This document shows positions 17,945 through 28,400 of a DNA stretch of 39,328 bases, in pieces; position 1 is the stretch's first letter, and each line of letters starts with the position of its first letter. The stretch covers positions 1-39,328 of the forward strand of contig JAJYOI010000022.1 in NCBI GenBank assembly GCA_021796275.1, in the 5' to 3' direction. The notes under the pieces were generated by a model. That model saw nothing but the letters and a program-made list of their open reading frames with translations. It did no database searches and had not been told where the DNA came from. A program made the position numbers and the translations under genes. The DNA comes from Bacteroidota bacterium (lineage in GTDB: Bacteria > Bacteroidota > Ignavibacteria > UBA10030 > UBA8401).

Positions 17945-20746
17945 ATGAGACGATGGTACTACTGCACTGCTGCCTTGATCGTATATACATGCGCAGTTTT
18001 TGCCGGCACGACTGGGAAAATTGCGGGACGCATCACCGATGCTGCTACAGGAGAACCGCTTGTGGGAGCTACGATACTTTTGGAGGGAACATCATTAGGC
18101 AATGCGAGCGATCCAGACGGGAATTATTTCATTACTAATGTCCCTCCGGGTGTTTATACTGTACGTGCGCAATCTATCGGCTACAATGTTCAAATTTTTC
18201 AGCAGGTACGAGTTAACATAGACCTCACAACGCAAATTGATTTTCAATTAACGTCTTCGGCGGTCAATGTCAAAGAAGTTGTTGTCACTGCACAGCGGCC
18301 TCTTGTTCAAAAAGATATGACGGCGTCGACGGCGGTAGTGGACAATACCCAGATTCAAGCTTTGCCGATCACCAGCTTTCAAGATATTTTAAATTTGCAA
18401 GCTGGTGTTGTGGCCGGACACTTCAGAGGTGGAAGAAGCGGTGAGGTAACCTACTGGATTGATGGTGTACCGGTTACTGATGCTTTTGACGGTTCAACTG
18501 TGGTAGATGTGAACAAGAATTCCATTCAGGAGATGCAGCTTGTTACCGGTGCGTTTAATGCAGAATACGGAAAGGCAATGAGTGGAATTGTTAACATTGC
18601 TACGAAAAACGGCAGCGACAATTTTCACGGCAACGTGACGGCATACACGGGAGGTTATGTTACAAGCCATTCGGATGTCTTTACGGGGCTCCAAAGAGTG
18701 AATCCGATAAACACCAATTGGCTTGAAGGTTCTTTTGATGGACCAATACTTAAGGACCAGCTTTTCTTTTACCTTGATGCTCGGTACTACTATGACGAAG
18801 GCAACATCTATGGGGTCAAAAAATTCAATACAAGAGACATTAGTAATACTCAGGCACCGAGTCCCTCAGATTGGATAATCGGGCAAAGCGGAGATAACAA
18901 GTACGTTCCGTTGGCTCCGTATATGGAAGGTTACGGACAGGGAAAACTCACTTACAAATTCTCGCCCGAGATTCAGGTTTCATACAATTTCATTCTTGAT
19001 AATTCGCGAGGTAAAGACTTTGACTGGAACTATAAATATAATCCAGACGGAGAGCTAAGCAATTTCAAGAAAGGATATCTGAATACACTAACTTTAACGC
19101 ACACCTTAAACCCAACAACATTTTATACATTTGGTCTGTCATATTATTTCAGAGATTTTAGAGAGTATTTAGATACTTCAGCATTTTCGCCGTCCGATCT
19201 TTTCGCACGTCAAGATCCATTTAACCAGAAGTATGTGCATCAGTCATTGCTTGTAGCCCCTGAGGGAACATTCTATACGGGCGGAGCCAACATGGCGCAC
19301 AATATTCACAACACAGATACTTATGTTGCGAAGTTTGACATAACGAGCCAGGTTACTCAAACACATATGATAAAAATTGGTCTTGAGTTTGATCAGTACC
19401 AGCTTTTTCTTCACAACATCAACCTGCAAATGTCTTCTGTGGATGTAAATAGAAATCCTGTGCTTGACGGCAATCCATATCTGGTCGGTCCTGTGGTAAT
19501 ACCGCCGATTTCAAATCAGAACAATTTAGAGTACCTTCGCAAACCTCAGCAGTTTTCAGCTTATCTCCAGGACAAGATGGAATACAATTCATTGATTGTA
19601 AATGTGGGCGTCCGGTTCGATTGGTTCCATCCGGACGGTCAAGTATTGTCAGATCCATCAGACCCTAATATCTATATCCCTTTGAAACCGCAGAATCAGG
19701 ACAGCATTGTTGCTCCGGGCGGTACATCGGATCAAGCTGTTGCCGCGAGAATGAAATACTGGTACAGGGACGCTACCAATAAGTGGCAGCTAAGCCCGCG
19801 GCTTGGCGTTGCGTTTCCGATAACAGACAGAGGAATAGTACATTTTTCGTACGGGCTTTTCTTTCAAATGCCTAACTTCGATCAGTTGTATGAAAATCCT
19901 GGATATAAACTCAATGTCACCGGCGGAAGCACAAACCTTGGTGTGGTAGGCAATCCGGATCTCAAACCCGAAGAAACAACAAGCGGGGAACTTGGTTTAC
20001 AACAACAATTGTCAGATGACATTTCGATTGACGTAACAGGTTTCTTCCGCGATATCAGAAACCTATCCGGAACTCTTAATGAGATTCAATACGTGTATGG
20101 CGGTTCTTCAATCTACAGTCAGTATGTAAACACGGATTTCGGATTTGTAAGAGGGGTTGTCTTATCAATCGATAAGCGGTTCGCACAAGGTCTATCGGCA
20201 ACTGTTGATTACACGTTCCAGATTGCGAAAGGGGACGCGTCTGATCCCAAAACGGCATTTAATCTTCGTAATAACGGTGTGCTTCCCGAAACTCAGTTGA
20301 TTCCGCTGGATTGGGATCAACGCCACACATTTAATGCAACGCTGAATTATGCGAACCCGAGCGATTGGGGAGCAAGCATTATATTCCAATTCGGGAGCGG
20401 AACGCCGTACACTCCTCAATTGACTTCTACTTCTAACGTGGGTGAGTTGCTGTACAATTCTGGCGCTAAGCCAGCCTCGTACAATTTGAACGCTCGTATT
20501 TATAAAGATTTTAAATTTGGCGGATCAACCTTCACCGTTTTTGCCAGAATAGATAATGTTCTGGATACCAAGAATGCGACAAATGTTTTTACAGACAGCG
20601 GCCAACCTGACTGGTCTCTTTATGAAGAGCACTTGCTTGCCAGTAATCCATCTCAGCGAGTAGCGTCGATTCAGAACTATTACACAAGACCTGACTATTA
20701 TTCTGCACCTCGCAGAATTCAACTCGGAATGTCGTACTCCTTCTAA
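17945..20746 (+). CDS. TonB-dependent outer-membrane receptor with CarboxypepD_reg-like N-domain
   Basis: The 933-residue protein has a signal peptide (TAALIVYTCAVFAG) and a carboxypeptidase-regulatory-like domain at about 25-105 (KIAGRITDAATGEPLVGATI). A plug domain follows at about 115-230 (VVVTAQRPLVQKDMTAS, YWIDGVPVTDAF, NAEYGKAMSGIVNIATKNG), then a long beta-barrel ending in the terminal phenylalanine typical of outer-membrane barrels (GMSYSF). This layout is shared with SusC-type importers, but no SusD gene accompanies it. It starts 18 bases after the LacI gene. An AGGAC-TT-GTCCT inverted repeat (17933-17944) sits right before the ATG and may influence initiation. Maltodextrin import is inferred from the neighbours. 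Confidence 0.9.
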   Translation: MRRWYYCTAALIVYTCAVFAGTTGKIAGRITDAATGEPLVGATILLEGTSLGNASDPDGNYFITNVPPGVYTVRAQSIGYNVQIFQQVRVNIDLTTQIDFQLTSSAVNVKEVVVTAQRPLVQKDMTASTAVVDNTQIQALPITSFQDILNLQAGVVAGHFRGGRSGEVTYWIDGVPVTDAFDGSTVVDVNKNSIQEMQLVTGAFNAEYGKAMSGIVNIATKNGSDNFHGNVTAYTGGYVTSHSDVFTGLQRVNPINTNWLEGSFDGPILKDQLFFYLDARYYYDEGNIYGVKKFNTRDISNTQAPSPSDWIIGQSGDNKYVPLAPYMEGYGQGKLTYKFSPEIQVSYNFILDNSRGKDFDWNYKYNPDGELSNFKKGYLNTLTLTHTLNPTTFYTFGLSYYFRDFREYLDTSAFSPSDLFARQDPFNQKYVHQSLLVAPEGTFYTGGANMAHNIHNTDTYVAKFDITSQVTQTHMIKIGLEFDQYQLFLHNINLQMSSVDVNRNPVLDGNPYLVGPVVIPPISNQNNLEYLRKPQQFSAYLQDKMEYNSLIVNVGVRFDWFHPDGQVLSDPSDPNIYIPLKPQNQDSIVAPGGTSDQAVAARMKYWYRDATNKWQLSPRLGVAFPITDRGIVHFSYGLFFQMPNFDQLYENPGYKLNVTGGSTNLGVVGNPDLKPEETTSGELGLQQQLSDDISIDVTGFFRDIRNLSGTLNEIQYVYGGSSIYSQYVNTDFGFVRGVVLSIDKRFAQGLSATVDYTFQIAKGDASDPKTAFNLRNNGVLPETQLIPLDWDQRHTFNATLNYANPSDWGASIIFQFGSGTPYTPQLTSTSNVGELLYNSGAKPASYNLNARIYKDFKFGGSTFTVFARIDNVLDTKNATNVFTDSGQPDWSLYEEHLLASNPSQRVASIQNYYTRPDYYSAPRRIQLGMSYSF

Positions 20747-20761
20747 GACAAAGGTAAGTCT

Positions 20762-23700
20762 ATGCGAAAAATAGTTATTCCGATTTTTCTGCTCCTCTCG
20801 TTAATTTCGTTGTCCTATGCTCAACAAGACAATCTAATTCCTTATGCGAAAACACATAGAGGCAATGCTCTCTTTGTTAGATTTGGAATCCATGACGGGA
20901 ATAGAATCGCACTTACGTTTCGGAACAATGGTTCTATATCGGGCACAGATCCGAACGACATTCGCGGTGCGTGGCCCTACCCTATGACCCAAGACAGCTA
21001 CATTGGCGATGTAACGCCGCTTGTCGGTGTTGAACTCCCAGGAATATATCAGGTAGGCGTTGATAATACCGGCAAACCCGTGTTTAATGTTGTGCATTCA
21101 GTCACTATCTCACCCGGACCACGGACGGGTCAGTCAGCTAAGGTTGACTCTCGGGATGGTCATTTTCAAGGCTTCGAGCCAGAGCCGGGGTATGTGAATC
21201 AGAATCAGGACACTGTTGCTTTGAGCAATATTCCTTCTTCGTGGCCTTCGTTTTGGCCGGATCATCCTGATTGGATTGATTCAACTGGACATGCAGCCTG
21301 GAACGGATATTTTGGGAAGGGTGTCTTCAGCGCGGATCAGGAGAGTTATTTCGTTATGGACGATGCTCAGGATAATAGTGTGCAAACGCGTACTTCGTAT
21401 GGATTCCATCCTGATTCGACAGACACTACAAGAAATGGTATTGGTATTGTTGTGCGTGTAAGAGGATTACAGTGGTCACAAGTGCAGGCACAGGATGTTC
21501 TTTTTTGGCTCTATGATATTACTAATATAGGCACCACTACCTATAAAAAAGCTGTCTTCGGTGAGGTTGTTGGTGGTTGTGTCGGAGATGTCGGACAGCA
21601 ATACGTAGATTGTCAGGACGACCTTGGATTTTTTGACGTGAACAACAATTTGACTTATACGTGGGATTCCGATGATAAAACAGCCGATCCTTTATGGATT
21701 CCTCTCAACAGGGTGTTAACCGGCGTAAGGAACAATATAGGTTATGCCGGTTATGCGTATCTAGAAAGTCCGGGTGATCCGTTCGACGGTATTGACAACG
21801 ATAACGATGCAGTTGACCCGACGAGCCCGCAATTTCAGCAGTCAGATTTCACCTTTAATGCATCCAGTAATTCTTTCGTAATGTCGAGAACTCTTTCACG
21901 TACGAATGCAGGCAGTAACACAAACTGGCCGAATAACAAAATCATTCTGATTGATCCAACCACGTACGCGCGGACAGTCGTTAAGCTCGACACTTTATTG
22001 CATAGCGATACTGATACTGCCACTGTCTATTCTTTAGGAACAGCATACAAAATTTATAATGGAGAAACGCTCATTGACACCGCAAACAATGGTTTGGATG
22101 ACAATCTTAATGGCTTGATAGACGAAAACTACAGTATTCACTATCAGCGGGTTTTTAAGACAACCACCGGGCAGGTATATCGGACTGATACAAGGCCGCT
22201 TTATTATAAGAATTATTTTACCGGAGCCGGACTTAACAATACCATGATTGATGAAAGTCGTGATGGTGGACCGGGGCATATCGTCACCGGTTGGGTTCCT
22301 GACTATACTCAGCCGAGAGACCCCGTTACGGCAAAATATCCGGGTATAGTAAAGACTCACTGGTCTGGTGACGAAAACGGTAATTGGGATCCGAAAAAAG
22401 ACGACGTCGGTGCTGACGGAGTTCCCAACACGCACGACCAAGGTGAAGGTGATGGAATTCCTACAGAAGGTGAGCCTCACTTTGATAAAACAGACGTCAA
22501 TGAGTCTGACCAAATTGGACTAACGAGTTTCAACTTTTTCAATCAGACTGCGTCTCCGACGATGAACAATAATGAAACCTTGTGGGGCCGCATGGTTCCG
22601 GGATATTTCGATGTCATTCCCGCACTTCCCCAAGACGGAGACTTCATTTATTCTTCTGGCTATTTTCCATTGCTGCCTGAACACACGGAGCGGTTCTCAC
22701 TGGCATTGGTGTTCGGTGCTGACTACAGCCAAATTTTCAGGAACAAGCAGATAGTTCAAAGAATCTACGATAAGAACTATGATTTTGTGTTACCTCCTCC
22801 GAAACCGCGCTTAACGGCGGTACCTGGTGACAAAAAAGTTACACTTACATGGACCAGCAATTCGGAAGAGGCAGCATCGTTTGAAGGATATAAAATCTAT
22901 CGCTCCACTGACCCGGGTTTTACAGAGGCAGGGGGGAAAGCATTGGCAACATTTGATCTTGACGATGGAATACAAGGATACTTTCTGCCGCCATCGCAGG
23001 ACATAGCGGATTTGCCAACGTTCTATCTTGGAAACGACGGCGGTATTGTCCATACGTATGTGGATAGTTCATTGCAAAATGGTCAAGGATATTACTACGC
23101 CGTGACTGCTTATACAACAGGCGACGAACAGGCTGACACTTATCCGGCAGAAGATCCAAAATATGTAACTGTTTCATCAAACGGACAAGTGCGATTGGAT
23201 GTTAACTCAGCTTATGTTATCCCACGGGCGCCATCAGCAGGATATGTTGGGCCAAATGTACCAAATCTTTTCGCACCAGCGCCTGGCTATTCTCTTTTTG
23301 GTACAGGAAAGGCGTATCTCCACGTGGTTGATCCTGAGCGTGTCCCGGACAAAACTTTTAGGATAGGATTTGCAGATACACTCAATGGCATTTTGCCTGT
23401 AACAACGGGTTACTACATAATTGATTTTACAAATTCTTCGACCCCTGATACGCTGATGTTTTACGGAACGGCACAAGTTCCTCTTAATTCGACACAAGTT
23501 GAAGGTGACCGAGACAAATACACCTTTGACGGAATGTATGTTACGGTTGATAATGATTGGACCGTGAAATATGATACAGCTTCAGGGTGGAACAGAACAT
23601 ATGCTAAGCCAAATTTCAAATATACATTCAGCCCATTTCAGTTCAACGATGTCGCTGAAACAGGAACCGTGTACCCGGAAGATTATACATTCGTATTTGA

Positions 23701-24430
23701 CTCTTCAAAGACTGATACTTCTACAAATCTTGTTATCACATATCAAGGGAGCCCATTGACGATTGCGAAGGAAAACACTAATTTCCGCGTACTTGATCCT
23801 CATACAGGTGGTTTGGTACCATATGCGCTACTTGAACCGGACTGTATAAGTGATAATATCGGGTGCGGCGTCCTTTCTGCAGACGACATTGTTATTCTTC
23901 TGGCGAAGGCGAAGACAAAATCTGGGGCAGACACAACGTTGATAACGTGGTCATTGACGCCTGTCGGTGCAGACACGACAAACCATCTGCCAACATTAGG
24001 TGACACGTTGAACATACGTGTGACGAAACCGTTTATAAGCGGTGATCAACTCGCCATTACTACCAAGTCTGCCGTCGTAGATAAAAAGCTTGCATCCAAT
24101 CAACTTGGGATGATTAGGGTTGTACCAAATCCTTATATCGCAGCGACCTCTCAGGAATCGCCGTTGCCGCCTACGATTACAAGCGGTAGAGGAGAGAGGA
24201 AAATTTCTTTCATCCATCTTCCGGAAGGTTCTACTATCTATATTTACACAGTGCGCGGCGAACTTGTGAGAAAGTTGCTTATGCCTGCATCACAAAATAT
24301 TTCTGATGGTACAATCGACTGGGATTTGAGAACATCAGAAAATCTTGATGTTGCGTATGGAGTCTATTTTTACCTTGTCGATGCGCCCGGAGTCGGTCAA
24401 AAGTACGGCAGGCTTGCGATCATCAAGTAA
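20762..24430 (+). CDS. Large exported FN3-containing protein with a diverged T9SS-type C-terminal domain
   Basis: This 1222-residue protein, of no family I can name, starts with a signal peptide (IPIFLLLSLISLSYAQ). The N-terminal 660 residues are beta-rich and carry several Asp/Asn-rich calcium-type loops (DGIDNDNDAVDP, GLDDNLNGLIDEN, DENGNWDPKKDDVG). A fibronectin type III domain lies at about 680-790 (KVTLTWTSNSEEAASFEGYK, then YYYAVTAY). A diverged sorting domain sits at about 1115-1222: RVVPNPYI, then YIYTVRGELVRKL, then YGVYFYLVDAPG. The gene is 15 bases after the TonB receptor and 13 bases before a PorV-like barrel. The position suggests a surface partner of the receptor, possibly taking the place of SusD, but that is inference. 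Confidence 0.75.
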   Translation: MRKIVIPIFLLLSLISLSYAQQDNLIPYAKTHRGNALFVRFGIHDGNRIALTFRNNGSISGTDPNDIRGAWPYPMTQDSYIGDVTPLVGVELPGIYQVGVDNTGKPVFNVVHSVTISPGPRTGQSAKVDSRDGHFQGFEPEPGYVNQNQDTVALSNIPSSWPSFWPDHPDWIDSTGHAAWNGYFGKGVFSADQESYFVMDDAQDNSVQTRTSYGFHPDSTDTTRNGIGIVVRVRGLQWSQVQAQDVLFWLYDITNIGTTTYKKAVFGEVVGGCVGDVGQQYVDCQDDLGFFDVNNNLTYTWDSDDKTADPLWIPLNRVLTGVRNNIGYAGYAYLESPGDPFDGIDNDNDAVDPTSPQFQQSDFTFNASSNSFVMSRTLSRTNAGSNTNWPNNKIILIDPTTYARTVVKLDTLLHSDTDTATVYSLGTAYKIYNGETLIDTANNGLDDNLNGLIDENYSIHYQRVFKTTTGQVYRTDTRPLYYKNYFTGAGLNNTMIDESRDGGPGHIVTGWVPDYTQPRDPVTAKYPGIVKTHWSGDENGNWDPKKDDVGADGVPNTHDQGEGDGIPTEGEPHFDKTDVNESDQIGLTSFNFFNQTASPTMNNNETLWGRMVPGYFDVIPALPQDGDFIYSSGYFPLLPEHTERFSLALVFGADYSQIFRNKQIVQRIYDKNYDFVLPPPKPRLTAVPGDKKVTLTWTSNSEEAASFEGYKIYRSTDPGFTEAGGKALATFDLDDGIQGYFLPPSQDIADLPTFYLGNDGGIVHTYVDSSLQNGQGYYYAVTAYTTGDEQADTYPAEDPKYVTVSSNGQVRLDVNSAYVIPRAPSAGYVGPNVPNLFAPAPGYSLFGTGKAYLHVVDPERVPDKTFRIGFADTLNGILPVTTGYYIIDFTNSSTPDTLMFYGTAQVPLNSTQVEGDRDKYTFDGMYVTVDNDWTVKYDTASGWNRTYAKPNFKYTFSPFQFNDVAETGTVYPEDYTFVFDSSKTDTSTNLVITYQGSPLTIAKENTNFRVLDPHTGGLVPYALLEPDCISDNIGCGVLSADDIVILLAKAKTKSGADTTLITWSLTPVGADTTNHLPTLGDTLNIRVTKPFISGDQLAITTKSAVVDKKLASNQLGMIRVVPNPYIAATSQESPLPPTITSGRGERKISFIHLPEGSTIYIYTVRGELVRKLLMPASQNISDGTIDWDLRTSENLDVAYGVYFYLVDAPGVGQKYGRLAIIK

Positions 24431-24443
24431 ACGAGGACCAGAG

Positions 24444-25451
24444 ATGAAAAAACGTATTTTAATTCTGATTTTCTTTGCTGCTCTTGCTCAAGCGTACTCA
24501 CAAAACAAAGTGGGTACAACAGCCGCGCCATTCCTTGGAATCGGTGCCGGCCCTCGTGCAATTGCCATGGGAGGCGCATTTACTGCCGTAGCTAATGACC
24601 CGGCCGCGCTGTATTGGAATCCGGGCGGCATCTCGCGATTGGACCGTAATGAAGTGTTGTTAGAACACACGAATTACTTGGTTGGCACGAGTTATAATTT
24701 CTTTGCTGCTGTGGTGGCACTTGATGAGAACAATGCTATTGGCGTGAGTGTTACGAATCTTGCATACGGAAGTTCGGAAGTGACGACGGTAAGTCAACCG
24801 GATGGAACTGGCGAGACATGGGACGCCAACGATTGGGCAATCGGCCTTACATACTCCAGAAATCTGACTGATCGGTTTTCAATAGGCGGCACGGCAAAAA
24901 TGGTAATGCAGCAGATATGGAGAGAATCTGCAACCGGATACGCTCTTGATGCAGGTCTCCTTTACATTACACCATTTAACGACATGAAGATCGGGATGGA
25001 GATCGCAAATTTTGGCACAGATATGCACATGACGGGTCAAGACCTTTTTATTACTCATAACCCTGATCCTTCTGTCGCAGGCGATAATTCAAAAATACCT
25101 GCTGAGTATTACACTGGTTCCTATCCGCTTCCACTTATATTTAGAATAGGCTTGGCAATGGATGTCATCAAGACTTCGGGCAGCAGGCTCACTCTTGCAG
25201 TTGATGCTCTGCACCCGAGTGATAATGTTCAAACAATGAATGTTGGAGGGGAGTATTCTTTTGATGAATTTATTTCTGTGAGATTCGGATATAAGTCTCT
25301 TTTCGTTCCCGAGAGTGAGGAAGGTTTCACGCTTGGCATCGGACTTAATTATGACATCACTTCGGAATTTAACGTCAAGTTCGATTATGGTTACGAGAAT
25401 TACGGACTGTTGAAAAATTTGCAGGAGTTTGGATTGACAATCGGATTCTAA
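24444..25451 (+). CDS. PorV/PorQ-like outer-membrane beta-barrel protein
   Basis: The 335-residue product has a signal peptide (ILILIFFAALAQAYS). Its mature start resembles PorV/PorQ (UPF0164) proteins: GTTAAPFLGIGAGPRAIAMG, AFTAVANDPAALYWNPGG. Many amphipathic strands follow, and the terminal phenylalanine (GLTIGF) is present. In T9SS organisms PorV shuttles cargo proteins to the attachment complex at the outer membrane; PorQ and other paralogues have less clear jobs. I chose the ATG at 24444, with GAGG at 24433-24436 upstream, over the in-frame ATG at 24345 inside the previous gene. Its place among T9SS-tailed proteins suggests a locus-dedicated role, which is inference. Confidence 0.82.
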   Translation: MKKRILILIFFAALAQAYSQNKVGTTAAPFLGIGAGPRAIAMGGAFTAVANDPAALYWNPGGISRLDRNEVLLEHTNYLVGTSYNFFAAVVALDENNAIGVSVTNLAYGSSEVTTVSQPDGTGETWDANDWAIGLTYSRNLTDRFSIGGTAKMVMQQIWRESATGYALDAGLLYITPFNDMKIGMEIANFGTDMHMTGQDLFITHNPDPSVAGDNSKIPAEYYTGSYPLPLIFRIGLAMDVIKTSGSRLTLAVDALHPSDNVQTMNVGGEYSFDEFISVRFGYKSLFVPESEEGFTLGIGLNYDITSEFNVKFDYGYENYGLLKNLQEFGLTIGF

Positions 25452-25481
25452 GTCCGAAAGATTTTTGTGGATGCCGGAACA

Positions 25482-28400
25482 ATGAAACTCTTCTCAACGA
25501 AAATATTTTTTTTTCTTTTCTTATTGGCAGTATCGGTTTCGTTTGCACAAACCGGCAGCACTATTCCTGTCACGTTTCATCTAAACAGAACCCTCTTAAC
25601 AAACGAAACAGGCGTCGGCTTGAATGGCACGCTTAATAACTGGGGAAATAATCCTGATGGAACCGGCTCGAACCAGCACGTTATTCCACTTACAAATAAT
25701 GGAAATAATTTATGGACGACGACGGTGAAATTACCGCCCGCTGTCTATTCCTACAAATTCGTTACGTACTCTGTTAATGGCGTTGATACAGTTGTTGATG
25801 TGTGGATCACCGATCCTGACAATCCGAAGGTCGATGGTTCGGGCTACAATAATAGCATTCTCAATGTGAAAGACCCGATGGTGTACTATGTTTCACCGAT
25901 GAATAATTCGATCATCAATAATTTTTCATCCCGTATTTCGGCTAATATTTCATGGTCGGACAGCGCAGATATGAGCGCAACGGATATCGGAATTTCAGTT
26001 GATAACATTGCTGTAACGAATGCCGGGCAATATTTCGACAAAACTTCACGGACAATTTCATACACTCCGCCGTCATTCTCGTTCACAACCCACACGGTGA
26101 TGATTACGGTGAAGAATTCGCGCGGCGGAATTGATACAGCGCTTTCTACATTCAAGGTGGTTGATCAAATCATTGCGGCGCCGTACACTTTTTATTTCGA
26201 CCCGCTCTCGCCGAATTTTAAACTCGTTGGCAAACTTAAATCTGTTTCTGTGAAGGGATTATTCAATAGTTACGGAAGTGATCCGCTTGCCGGACCGGAC
26301 AGCGATGGCGTTTATTCGATCACTGAACAGATGACAATCGGTACGCCGTCTCCCTATCAATATATTATCAACGGCGGCCAGTACATTGACGATCCGGATA
26401 ACCCGGTCATGACCTCAGATTTTGAAACAATAGCTATCAAACACATTATTTCAAACCCGTATTTCAAAATTGATTCGCCGAGGCAGGGGCGGAGCTTTAT
26501 CACAGGCGCTTCAATTTCAGTGAGCGGCAGCCTGATGATGAGCGATTCTGATAAGGCAATAAATAATTCCTCGGTCGCGGTTTATTTGGACGGTTCACCG
26601 ATTTCTGTATCAAGAGTTGATTCGGTTGCCGGCGGCGTTTCATTTCAAACAAATTCCTTCACTCCGGCTCAAGGCAGGCACCAGCTTAAATTTGTCGGCG
26701 CCGATGTCAATGGAAATTCAACGACAAGCTATCTAACATTCGGAGTTTTCCCCCTTAACGCAGGATTTCATTTTGTTGATGCCGATTTTGATGACAACGG
26801 GCCGGGGAATTATAAATATCCTTCGTTCAGTCCAAGCGGTTCTGCAGATATCAAAGAGATAAATATAGCTGCAAACACAACGAATGATTCTCTTGTGTTT
26901 ACGGTAACTATGGCTTTCATCACAGACTACACACGTTTGTCATTTGAAATTGTGAATTCCATCGGCGGTTCTCTCATTTCAGAACCGAACAAAGCGGGAA
27001 TTCAGATTCCCGACTTCACAAATAGCGGAGTGTATTTCATCATTGCGCCGCCGAATTCTTCTGTGCTCGCCGGAACTGAGAATCGGATTGACACGAGTTC
27101 AAATATTTATTCTTCTTCAGCCGCAAGCATCGCTGTGAATTCTGATGCAAAAACTTCGGGGAGTTTTACGTTTGAAGTTCCGATAAGCCTTTTGGAATCC
27201 ATCATGGGGAGTTTTGCGAAAGGATGGTACTTCACCGCGTATTCTTACCTTGGTAATGCAAACGGTGCTTGGAAAGTAACGCAGGCTTACGGCGGATCGC
27301 TCTTCGACGAGCAGCCGAACATTTATGATGCAGGATTTTTTTATAACGCTCAAATAGAAAAGCGCAATCTCTCGAATTTCAATTATTCGTTCAACAACGG
27401 CGGTTCACGGTATGTGAAACTCGCTTCCAATCAGAGAGGCGCGCTTCACATCATGCCGGGTGATATTTCCTCTTCGCTGGCAAATAAGCCTTATGTTAGA
27501 ATTCTCACCGATGGTGGAGAAATACGATGGAGCGACACGATTAAGGTTTATGTTTCTGTAAGCGATTCAAGTGTACATGCTGGCACACTCGCGGTTGGAG
27601 TGACTAATTACAATCTTAATTTTGTAAACGACACGGCGTCGGTTACTATTGTTCTTAGTGAAGGAAGAAACCAACTCCAGGTTTCTGTGCCATACGGGAC
27701 AAGCCAAACAAGTTATAGTAGCAAGGTTTATTTCAACAGAATTAGAGACCACAAGCCGAACATCAGCATTGTGAAAAACATTTCAAGCAGCACTGTCTCA
27801 CTTGACGGCAATGGCACAACGAATTCGGATGGATTATCACAGGCATTTCGCTGGTCTCAGGATGGCACAAATCCAAGTCATGTTAATTTTTCGTCGATGG
27901 TGTTGTCTGCCACGACATTTTCAATACCATCGGCAAGAGGAGATTACTTTTTCACATTAACATGCTCAACTTCTAAGGATACAGCATATCAGCGCGTTGC
28001 TCTCGTGGTTGATTCGACAGGCGCTCATTTTCCGGATATTTCACGCTGGCATGCATCGTGGATAGACTCGGCGGTGATTTATGAAATTTATGTGAAGACG
28101 TACAGCCTTGATGGTAATTTTGCAGCGCTCACAAATAGAATTCAGCAGATAAAAAATCTTGGCGCCAATGTAATTTGGCTGATGCCTATTCATCCCACAC
28201 CGCAGCTTTCACCGAGCAATCCCGGATATGCAATTAAAAATTATTTTGCGGTTAATCCTGATTATGGCACAGTAAGCGATTTCAAAACTTTTGTTGATTC
28301 GGCACATGCGAACGGTATTAAAGTGATGATGGACTACGTTGTCAATCACACGCATAATACGCACAGCTTCATGCTTGATGCTGTCAAATATGGTGCAGCA

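Noticed and set aside
20762..24430. The 1222-residue protein as a SusD homologue
   Set aside because: It is beta-rich with FN3 and calcium-type loops, twice the length of SusD, not a lipoprotein, and shows no TPR-like helical pattern.
25461..25481. TTTGTGGATGCCGGAACAA before the 1405-residue amylase, similar at its left end to the LacI promoter palindrome
   Set aside because: Only the outer TTGT/ACAA bases are symmetric, and it matches about 9 of 14 cre-type positions, not enough to call a second operator.
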